10,453 nucleotides of DNA from JAAYYM01 sp964638005. Its GTDB lineage: Bacteria > Bacillota > Clostridia > Lachnospirales > Lachnospiraceae. Shown in pieces: positions 1 to 5,201 of the stretch. The stretch covers positions 1 to 10,453 of the forward strand of contig CAZWXS010000073.1 of NCBI GenBank assembly GCA_964638005.1. Reading direction: 5' to 3'. The translations under genes were made by a program, and so were the position numbers. Below the pieces are notes generated by a model, which was not told the origin of the DNA, did no database searches, and saw only the letters and a list, made by a program, of their open reading frames with translations. Positions within the stretch are counted from its first letter, which is position 1. Each line of letters starts with the position of its first letter.

Positions 1-422
1 CCTGCATTATGAGTTTTTCTGTGTGTTGAGAAGAACTCGCTGATCTCAGGATCTACTTCATATCCGTTGTCTGAGCAAGCTTTTTCTGCCATTCTGATAC
101 CGCCGTATGGCTGCATAGAACGCTTGAAAGGCTTGTCTGTCTGGAAGCCTACGATAGTTTCCTTATTTTTGTCTAAGTAGCCCGGGCCGTGAGATGTGAT
201 TGTTGATACAACCTTTGTGTCCATATCAAGAACACCGCCTGCCTCGCGCTCCTTCTTCTGTAAGTCAAGTACCTGTGCCCATAAATCCTTTGTGTTCTGC
301 GTAGGTGCTGCCAGGAATGAATCATCACCATCATAAGGTGTGTAATTCTTCTGGATGAAATCTCTGACATTAATTTCATTTTCCCATTTTCCGCCTACGA
401 AACCATTCCATTCTAATCTCAT
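1..422 (-). CDS. pflB: Formate C-acetyltransferase (pyruvate formate-lyase), N-terminal part
   Basis: Pyruvate formate-lyase is a cytosolic glycyl-radical enzyme that converts pyruvate and CoA to acetyl-CoA and formate in anaerobic mixed-acid fermentation. The window holds the first 140 codons, and the gene runs off the left edge. The translation starts MRLEWNGFVGGKWENEINVR and continues with NYTPYDGDDSFL, ITSHGPGYLDK, GFQTDKPFKRSMQPYGGIRM and FFSTHRKTHN, which are family-typical PFL N-terminal blocks. The full enzyme is usually about 700-760 residues, so the catalytic cysteine pair and the C-terminal glycyl-radical site lie outside the window. The start at 420-422 is set by an AGGAGG site 9 bases upstream. 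A strong sigma-A-like promoter lies further up (513-541). The neighbour on the other strand is a small redox-disulfide protein. Identity is recognised from conserved sequence. Confidence 0.93.
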   Translation of the reverse strand, partial: MRLEWNGFVGGKWENEINVRDFIQKNYTPYDGDDSFLAAPTQNTKDLWAQVLDLQKKEREAGGVLDMDTKVVSTITSHGPGYLDKNKETIVGFQTDKPFKRSMQPYGGIRMAEKACSDNGYEVDPEISEFFSTHRKTHNA

Positions 423-458
423 GTTTTGAATGCCTCCTATTTTAATTTAATAATATTA

Positions 459-472
459 ACCGATAAATCGGT
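459..472. promoter_or_regulatory. Perfect dyad in the pflB 5' leader
   Basis: ACCGAT-AA-ATCGGT is a perfect inverted repeat with 6-bp arms. It lies between the predicted pflB start of transcription (about 506) and its ribosome binding site. The position would suit a repressor roadblock or a small leader hairpin. It does not match the Rex (TTGTTAA-N4-TTAACAA) or FNR (TTGAT-N4-ATCAA) consensus. A functional role is inference only. Confidence 0.35.
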
Positions 473-512
473 AGTTACTTATTTCGAAAATCTTCGACTT
501 CCGGTAAGTTTC

Positions 513-541
513 ATTATAGTCCACAGCCTGAAACCAGTCAA
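513..541 (-). promoter_or_regulatory. Sigma-A-type promoter of pflB
   Basis: On the minus strand, TTGACT (536-541) and a perfect TATAAT (513-518) are separated by 17 bases. Transcription would start near 506, giving a leader of about 85 nt before the pflB start codon. This is one of the clearest promoters in the window. Confidence 0.82.
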
Positions 542-548
542 TAGAATT

Positions 549-566
549 TATGTACTTTTTTACATA
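549..566. promoter_or_regulatory. Inverted repeat just upstream of the pflB -35 box
   Basis: TATGTA-N6-TACATA is an 18-bp dyad with perfect 6-bp arms. It starts 8 bases upstream of the -35 box of pflB, in the shared region between pflB and the divergent DUF1858 gene. The position fits an operator for a dimeric regulator acting on pflB, on the divergent gene, or on both. I do not recognise the consensus, and the A+T-rich spacer means chance remains possible. Confidence 0.35.
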
Positions 567-681
567 CAAATATAGAAAAACTCTGGGTTTTTGGTGGTTT
601 TGTATAAAGATTTTTTTCGACTTGTGTGATAAAAGAAAAAGTGTTAGTCTAAAATAAGAAACATAAGGAGGTAATTAAAAA

Positions 682-873
682 ATGGCAAATATAACCAAAG
701 ACATGACGATAGGAGCAATTCTTCAGTCAAATCCGGATGTTGCACCGATATTGATGGAAGCGGGTATGCACTGTCTCGGTTGTCCCTCGGCTCAGGGAGA
801 GAGTCTGGAAGAAGCAGCAATGGTTCACGGAATGGACATTGACCAGCTGATGGAGAAGATTCAGGCACTGTAA
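682..873 (+). CDS. DUF1858 small redox-disulfide protein
   Basis: This 63-residue protein matches the DUF1858 / hybrid-cluster-protein-associated redox-disulfide family, small helical proteins with a CxxC pair. The sequence opens ANITKDMTIGAIL, then NPDVAPILMEAGMHCLGC with the pair at C31 and C34, then an acidic stretch and a VHGMDIDQLMEKI helix at the C-terminus. That is the usual order and length for a stand-alone member. There is no signal peptide or membrane segment, so it should be cytosolic. AGGAGG at 666-671 fixes the ATG at 682. The gene diverges from pflB and ends 20 bases before a terminator, so it appears monocistronic. No convincing -35/-10 pair was found upstream. The exact cellular role of the family is unknown; a thiol or metal-cluster redox role is the family-based expectation. 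The family call is secure. Confidence 0.9.
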   Translation: MANITKDMTIGAILQSNPDVAPILMEAGMHCLGCPSAQGESLEEAAMVHGMDIDQLMEKIQAL

Positions 874-893
874 GCAGATGCAGACAAAAATAG

Positions 894-932
894 AAAAGGT
901 GGTCTATTGACATCAATCATAGACCGCCTTTT
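894..932. terminator. Bidirectional terminator between the DUF1858 gene and mecA
   Basis: A 14-bp stem pairs 894-907 with 919-932 around an 11-base loop. It has one wobble pair, and A4/T4 runs form the ends of the stem. It lies between two convergent genes, with the DUF1858 stop at 873 and the mecA stop at 955. The U-rich side in either direction suits termination of both transcripts. Confidence 0.85.
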
Positions 933-954
933 CCTTTTCAGCTTAAGGTTTTAC

Positions 955-1695
955 CTAAAATCCGGTATTCAGCACTTGAAGTGCGTTATCTCGGAGTATC
1001 ATTTCCGTGTGTTCCTCAAAGAAAGCTTCGCTTGCGGGAGTATACTTTTCCGGCGAACCGTATTCAGAGATGATATTACATACCTTGTTGAACTCCTCCG
1101 GTGTATGATCCGACTTGGTCACAATGAGGATCAATTGATCGGACTTGGTATTACGAAACAGGGAGTTCTTTCCATCGTAGTGACTGTCCAGTATATGTGA
1201 CAATCTGGCCACTGCATCAATATCGTGAAACGAATAGGCCCGTGATAATTGTACAGGAGCAGTCTCAGTCTCGGCAGCGTCCGCCGGTACTTCATCTACG
1301 ATTGCTTCCTTATCCTGGGAAATCTTTTTGAATAAATCCAGGACATTATCTGCCTCCACGCCGAGAGAATCTAATACATCATCATATTCCGTTTCTTCTT
1401 CATGAATCGAAGGGGCGAATTTTGAGAAACGGGTATCCAGTTCCTCGGGATCCTCCACTTTGGTAATGATTAATACGATACAGTCTGCGGAAAGTGGTAT
1501 TGCTTCTATCATAAGGGGAATATCTTCTGCCTCAAAACCGAATTCGTAAGAGGCTTGCTGCATCATATCGCGGAATAGATTTTTAGCCTTATCCGTGCCG
1601 TAAGCCAATTCACTGATTTTCAGTTCGCGGTCTGCCAAGTCGTTCTTTGTTAATGTACAACGGATTTGATGGTCGTTTACTTTTTCGATTTTCAT
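955..1695 (-). CDS. mecA: MecA-family adaptor protein
   Basis: MecA adaptors deliver substrate proteins to the ClpC/ClpP protease; in Bacillus subtilis MecA targets the competence factor ComK. The 246 residues show the usual three parts. The N-terminal substrate-binding domain (about 1-90) opens MKIEKVNDHQIRCTLTKNDL and includes LFRDMMQQASYEFGF. An acidic, low-complexity linker follows (about 95-150, rich in E and D). The C-terminal ClpC-binding domain (about 151-246) includes RAYSFHDIDAVARLSHIL and ends near FFEEHTEMIL. I chose ATG at 1693-1695 because GGAAGG (1706-1711) precedes it by 10 bases; an in-frame ATG at 1711-1713 would lie inside that ribosome binding site. The protein is longer than the 218-residue B. 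subtilis MecA, mostly in the linker. It could affect other ClpC-dependent processes, since competence is not shown here. Confidence 0.88.
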   Translation of the reverse strand: MKIEKVNDHQIRCTLTKNDLADRELKISELAYGTDKAKNLFRDMMQQASYEFGFEAEDIPLMIEAIPLSADCIVLIITKVEDPEELDTRFSKFAPSIHEEETEYDDVLDSLGVEADNVLDLFKKISQDKEAIVDEVPADAAETETAPVQLSRAYSFHDIDAVARLSHILDSHYDGKNSLFRNTKSDQLILIVTKSDHTPEEFNKVCNIISEYGSPEKYTPASEAFFEEHTEMILRDNALQVLNTGF

Positions 1696-1760
1696 AGAAT
1701 CACATCCTTCCATCTTTTAGTGCGGGAATAACCCATACACCTAAGGTATTGCTTAATATT

Positions 1761-1790
1761 ATACTAAGACGATTGATATCGGTATGTCAA
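1761..1790 (-). promoter_or_regulatory. Probable mecA promoter
   Basis: A perfect TTGACA (1785-1790, minus strand) is followed after 18 bases by TAGTAT (1761-1766). An overlapping perfect TATAAT lies at 1758-1763, but its spacing from TTGACA is 21 bases, which is too long. Either hexamer could serve as the -10. The leader would be about 60 nt. The 94 bases between this promoter and the start of the divergent RNA candidate form a shared regulatory region. Confidence 0.55.
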
Positions 1791-1848
1791 TAGTACACAA
1801 GTTGTTTAACGAAAATTTCATTCTTTTGTTATAAAATGTAAAAAGGGC

Positions 1849-1877
1849 TTGCATATTGTCATATCATGTATTACAAT
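1849..1877 (+). promoter_or_regulatory. Promoter of the structured RNA candidate
   Basis: TTGCAT (1849-1854) and TACAAT (1872-1877) are separated by exactly 17 bases. Each differs from the sigma-A consensus at one base. Transcription would start at about 1885, only six bases before the 5' arm of the 13-bp closing helix of the RNA candidate. That close fit argues for a dedicated RNA gene rather than an mRNA leader. Confidence 0.72.
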
Positions 1878-1884
1878 AATTTTC

Positions 1885-2093
1885 GAGAGATGCCTCTTTG
1901 CTTAATCAAACGAAGAAGGAGGCTAGTAATTTCATATCTTTATACTTATATTTTACTCTATTTTCGACTGATTTACCAGTGGAAAATAGTATCTGTTAGC
2001 GAATCCAAATGTATCCTCTCGGGATACGTTCCAAAAATAATTCAAACGCGAACGAACAATTTATGACGTAGAAGCAAAGAGGCAGTTCTTTTT
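1885..2093 (+). ncRNA. Candidate structured non-coding RNA, 6S-like topology, class unresolved
   Basis: A ~209-nt transcript is predicted from the promoter at 1849-1877 to a T run at 2089-2093. Its ends form a perfect 13-bp helix (1891-1903 with 2072-2084). Inside, GCUAGU (1922-1927) pairs with GUUAGC (1995-2000). Hairpin A pairs 1958-1965 with 1982-1989, with an inner ACUG/CAGU pairing. Hairpin B pairs 2008-2016 with 2022-2030 around UCUCG. TCAAACG occurs on both sides of the interior (1906-1912 and 2042-2048). A closing helix, a large bubble with a small hairpin on its 3' side, a terminal stem and a length near 200 nt are all features of 6S RNA, which binds RNA polymerase. The closing helix is short for 6S, so the raiA motif or a new class is possible. 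No ORF here has a ribosome binding site and start. Confidence 0.6.
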
Positions 2094-2279
2094 GATTTGC
2101 CAGGTTTCTTTATTATCGGCAAAAACAATCAACTATATAACCGAATATGGAAAATTGCATAAAATATGTCACGAATATGATCCGAATGGTCTCTGCAATT
2201 GACATAGGATACGGTTATGGAAAGGGGGCTATACAAGTAATACCTTCTGTTTAGAATAATGCTATACCTTTTATAATAT

Positions 2280-2399
2280 GCATCCGGCGGCGGGAAATAC
2301 AAAAATAAATGAAAATCCTCGGTCACACGAATCCCTCTGTGCTGTGGGTGTAAGGTGTAAACAGGCTGTGTATGCAGTCGAAACCCGGATGCCGGATGC
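2280..2399. repeat. Inverted-repeat element with 9-bp G+C-rich arms
   Basis: GCATCCGGC (2280-2288) is the exact reverse complement of GCCGGATGC (2391-2399). A second short match inside (GGG 2292-2294 with CCC 2384-2386) could extend the stem across an internal loop. The enclosed ~100 bases are less A+T-rich than the flanks, and the 3' half contains several GTGT/CACAC tracts. It could be a structured RNA element, a small interspersed repeat, or the end of a decayed mobile element. It carries no ORF with a ribosome binding site, and I recognise no riboswitch core in it. Confidence 0.4.
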
Positions 2400-2467
2400 G
2401 TAATCAAAGAGATAATCTATATATTTAGTCATTTGAAACGATATAACGACATTTTTCGAAATTGGTA

Positions 2468-2496
2468 ATGACGTTGGCCAAAATATTTGTTATAAT
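2468..2496 (+). promoter_or_regulatory. Promoter of the GH18 gene
   Basis: ATGACG (2468-2473, four of six consensus bases) and a perfect TATAAT (2491-2496) are separated by 17 bases. Transcription would start near 2503, giving a leader of about 60 nt. The spacer contains an 8-bp palindrome, TTGGCCAA (2474-2481), immediately downstream of the -35 box. It could be an operator, but nothing else supports that. Confidence 0.68.
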
Positions 2497-2561
2497 ACAA
2501 TACCGTAGTGATAAGATTGAATTTATGATTTAGATCGTATTTGCATTAGGAGGCAGTTGTT

Positions 2562-4388
2562 TTGGATAATCATATGATGGAACCGCAACAAATGAGAAAA
2601 AGGGACGTGAGCAAACGCAAAAAGAAGCGCAGACGCAGACGTATGCTTCAAAAGATGATTCCTGTCATAGTGGCGCTGGTTCTGATTGCAGTCGTGGTAA
2701 TTGTGAGTCTTTCAACAGGCTTACTGCAGCAGTTTGCCTATTCGACGGAACGCGCAGACGCTTATGAATATTTTTCTGTGTTGAAGGATGATGAAATAGC
2801 GGTCATCACCAACGATGAATTGACGGATCGCAAGGCCAAGCTCTATGACGGCAAGTGTTATTTTGATTATACTACCGTGGAAGAATTGATCTTTGACAGG
2901 TTCTACGTTGACGAGCGCGAGGACAAGATTTTGTATACGACCGCAACAGAAGTAATCAGCATTCCGATTGAAGGTACGCAATACATAACCGGAGGGATTC
3001 CGACGGATGTCGGATATGTGATAGCTCACCGTGAAGGGGATGTGCTCTACCTTGCACTTGATTATTTGCAGCAGTATGCGAATTTCTCCTATTATTTGTA
3101 TGAAGGAGCACCTTACCATATGGATTTTGATATGGAGTGGGGTACTAACCGGATTGCGGATATCAAGAAGAAAGATCACGTGAGGACGCTAGGAGGCATT
3201 AAGAGCCCGATTCTGACAGATGTGGCTAAGGGCGACACCGTAATCATCCTGAATCAGATGGAAGAGTGGTGTGAGGTCAAGACGGCAGACGGTTACATCG
3301 GCTATATAGAGAACAAACGTCTGGAGAATTTCCGTGAGGAAACGGAAACATCTGTCACAACAGCGATAGAGGAGATATACCCCAATATATCCAAAGATTA
3401 TCCAATCAATCTGGTATGGCATCAGACTACAAATGCAGATGCCAATGCCCAATTGGAAACATTGCTGGAAGGAACCAGCGGCATTACGACGATATCACCG
3501 ACGTGGTTCTTCCTGAAAGATAATGAAGGAAATTTCGATTCTATTGCAGACAAGAGCTACGTAGACCGTGCACATGCGATGGGTCTTGAGGTGTGGGCGC
3601 TGGTGGATGATTTTACAAATTCGGTGGATACATATGAAATATTCTCGTATGCATCCAAAAGAGAGAATTTGATCAACCAGTTGATCATGGCGGCGACAGA
3701 GTATGATTTGGACGGTCTGAACATCGACTTTGAGCATATATCGGCAGAGGCAGGTCCTCACTATGTCCAGTTCCTGAGAGAATTGTCCATTCAGTGCAGG
3801 AGCAATCAGATTGTGCTGTCTGTGGATAATTATGTGCCGCGTGAGCATACGAGCCATTATAATCGTGAAGAACAAGGACGTGTGGCGGATTATGTAATCA
3901 TCATGGGATACGACGAACATTATTCGGGTTCTGCAGAGAGTGGTTCGGTTGCATCCATAGGTTTCGTGATAGACGGTATTGAGCAGACGCTTGCAGTCGT
4001 ACCGGCGGAAAAGGTCATCAATGCATTGCCTTTCTACACCAGAATCTGGAAGGAGACGCCTAAGACTGCAGAAGAAGCGGCAGCAGAGGATCCTACCAGT
4101 GCAGAGTATATCCCTTATAAACTCAGCTGCGAGAATATGACGATGGAGGGTGCCGCTGCTGCAGTGGAAAAAGCGGGAGTGACTCCGACATGGGATGAGG
4201 AGACGATGCAAAATTACGCAGAGTATGAGCGTGACGGTTCTACCTTTAAAGTGTGGCTTGAGGATATAGATTCCATTACGGCAAAGATGCAGGCGATTCA
4301 AGGGTATCAGATTGCCGGTGTTGCAGGATGGAAGCTGGGACTTGAAGATAAGGGCGTATGGAATATTATTTCACAATATTTGAATTAG
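2562..4388 (+). CDS. Membrane-anchored SH3 and GH18 glycoside hydrolase
   Basis: This 608-residue protein is probably a cell-surface hydrolase acting on peptidoglycan or another beta-1,4-linked amino-sugar polymer. A very basic cytosolic segment (10-31, KRKKKRRRRR) precedes one membrane segment (about 32-52) that should anchor it with the rest outside. Residues 60-195 are an unassigned extracellular region. A bacterial SH3 domain follows at about 198-255 (ILTDVAKGDTVIIL, WCEVKTADGYIGYI). A GH18 barrel runs from about 280 to 605, with the catalytic motif DGLNIDFE at 384-391, proton donor E391, and MGYDEHY at 448-454. The DGxNIDFE form is typical of YaaH/SleL-like spore-cortex and cell-wall enzymes, as opposed to DGxDxDWE chitinases. 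No LysM repeats are present. The start is TTG at 2562, 8 bases after AGGAGG (2548-2553); the first ATG (2574) is too far from that site. The substrate is inferred from family only. Confidence 0.85.
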   Translation: MDNHMMEPQQMRKRDVSKRKKKRRRRRMLQKMIPVIVALVLIAVVVIVSLSTGLLQQFAYSTERADAYEYFSVLKDDEIAVITNDELTDRKAKLYDGKCYFDYTTVEELIFDRFYVDEREDKILYTTATEVISIPIEGTQYITGGIPTDVGYVIAHREGDVLYLALDYLQQYANFSYYLYEGAPYHMDFDMEWGTNRIADIKKKDHVRTLGGIKSPILTDVAKGDTVIILNQMEEWCEVKTADGYIGYIENKRLENFREETETSVTTAIEEIYPNISKDYPINLVWHQTTNADANAQLETLLEGTSGITTISPTWFFLKDNEGNFDSIADKSYVDRAHAMGLEVWALVDDFTNSVDTYEIFSYASKRENLINQLIMAATEYDLDGLNIDFEHISAEAGPHYVQFLRELSIQCRSNQIVLSVDNYVPREHTSHYNREEQGRVADYVIIMGYDEHYSGSAESGSVASIGFVIDGIEQTLAVVPAEKVINALPFYTRIWKETPKTAEEAAAEDPTSAEYIPYKLSCENMTMEGAAAAVEKAGVTPTWDEETMQNYAEYERDGSTFKVWLEDIDSITAKMQAIQGYQIAGVAGWKLGLEDKGVWNIISQYLN

Positions 4389-4425
4389 TATTTTAGGTTG
4401 GCAAAAGAGCAAAATCGATAGGAAA

Positions 4426-4464
4426 AGAACAAGAGCAGACGGTTTTTATGTCTGCTCTTGTTCT
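4426..4464 (-). terminator. Terminator hairpin overlapping the response-regulator stop codon
   Basis: A perfect 15-bp stem pairs 4426-4440 with 4450-4464 around a 9-base loop. On the minus strand it is followed by a short T tract, so it should end the kinase/regulator transcript. The last codons of the regulator form one arm, and its TAA (4446-4448) lies in the loop. On the plus strand no T run follows, so it would be a weaker terminator for the convergent GH18 gene, although the stem could still protect that mRNA's 3' end. Confidence 0.8.
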
Positions 4465-5201
4465 CTGTATTCGCTGGGGGAGACTCCATAGTAAGTTTTA
4501 AATGCCTTACTAAAATAGTTGTTATTGCTGTATCCGAGCCGGTCAGAGATTTCTTGAATCTGCAGGGAATTATCCCTCAACATTTTTTTTGCATGTTCCA
4601 TGCGAAGCTTGAGTGCATATTCGTAGATGCCGATGTTATATTTGTTCTTGAACAGTTTAGAGAGATACTTTTGTGAGAAGAAATATTTTTCGCTGAACAT
4701 CGATAGTTTGATATCTCTGCAATAATTTTGTTCTATATAATTTTTGATGACATCAATGACTTCGCCGGGTGACAGGTTTTTTTCTGCATCTTCCGCAGGA
4801 GAATCTTCGATTTGATCAACAGAAATTCTGTTCAGTGCGATTACGGCTCTTTCGATTGCAGCGTTTAGATCCTTTTCATCCACAGGCTTTAAAATATAAT
4901 CAATGGCACCACTCTTAATGGCAACCTGTGCGTACTTGAAATCATCATATCCGCTGACGACAATATATTGGGTTTGTGGAAATTCCTGCTTTGCAGCTTC
5001 CAAAAAATCGACACCGTTCATAATCGGCATTCTCATGTCTACAAATACCAGTTGAGGGGTTCGCTCACGCAGAATGGACAGCCCCTCCTGCCCGTTCGTG
5101 GCATAAAGAAGCTCCGTGATGTGATGTTGTTGCCAATTTCCGAGTGCAGTGATAGCGACTCTGACCGGTTTTTCATCGTCAATGATAAGTGCTTGATACA
5201 T
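4446..5201 (-). CDS. YesN-type response regulator with AraC DNA-binding domain
   Basis: This 251-residue cytosolic transcription regulator is the likely partner of the kinase encoded just upstream. The receiver domain (about 1-120) has the acidic pair D8/D9, the phospho-acceptor D55 in LVFVDMRMPIMNG, the switch residue S83 in VVSGYDDF and K105 in YILKPVDEKDL. A linker follows, then an AraC-type double helix-turn-helix (about 150-248). Its final segment contains IQEISDRLGYSNNNYFSKAFKTYYGVSPSEYR, a strong family signature. The ATG at 5199-5201 has GGAGG 9 bases upstream, inside the 3' end of the kinase gene. The two genes overlap by 23 bases, which implies co-transcription and coupled translation. 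By analogy with other YesM/YesN pairs next to CUT1 transporters, it probably activates the divergent permease operon. The DNA target is not known. Confidence 0.93.
   Translation of the reverse strand: MYQALIIDDEKPVRVAITALGNWQQHHITELLYATNGQEGLSILRERTPQLVFVDMRMPIMNGVDFLEAAKQEFPQTQYIVVSGYDDFKYAQVAIKSGAIDYILKPVDEKDLNAAIERAVIALNRISVDQIEDSPAEDAEKNLSPGEVIDVIKNYIEQNYCRDIKLSMFSEKYFFSQKYLSKLFKNKYNIGIYEYALKLRMEHAKKMLRDNSLQIQEISDRLGYSNNNYFSKAFKTYYGVSPSEYREQEQT

Noticed and set aside
173..379. 68-codon frame on the minus strand within pflB
   Set aside because: It is an alternative frame of the clearly conserved pflB coding sequence.
423..681. Rex or FNR/Crp operator controlling pflB
   Set aside because: Neither consensus is present; the two dyads have different half-sites.
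885..940. A possible riboswitch or attenuator upstream of mecA
   Set aside because: The hairpin lies downstream of mecA, between convergent stop codons, so it is a terminator.
1866..2066. 66-codon plus-strand reading frame across the RNA candidate
   Set aside because: It has no ribosome binding site, its start lies inside the -10 region of the predicted promoter, and its composition is unlike a protein. The structured RNA explains the stretch better.
2280..2399. Resemblance of GCCGGATGCG to the E. coli REP palindrome
   Set aside because: The match is only about ten bases, the REP stem-loop is not reproduced, and the surrounding genes are from a Firmicute. Probably coincidence.
2129..2407. 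92-codon minus-strand reading frame
   Set aside because: No ribosome binding site or promoter in the right place, unusual composition rich in H, Y and P, and it covers the inverted-repeat element. Treated as chance.
3495..4301. 268-codon minus-strand frame opposite the GH18 gene
   Set aside because: Antisense shadow: cysteine-, arginine- and histidine-rich with no domain signature, while the plus strand carries conserved GH18 motifs.
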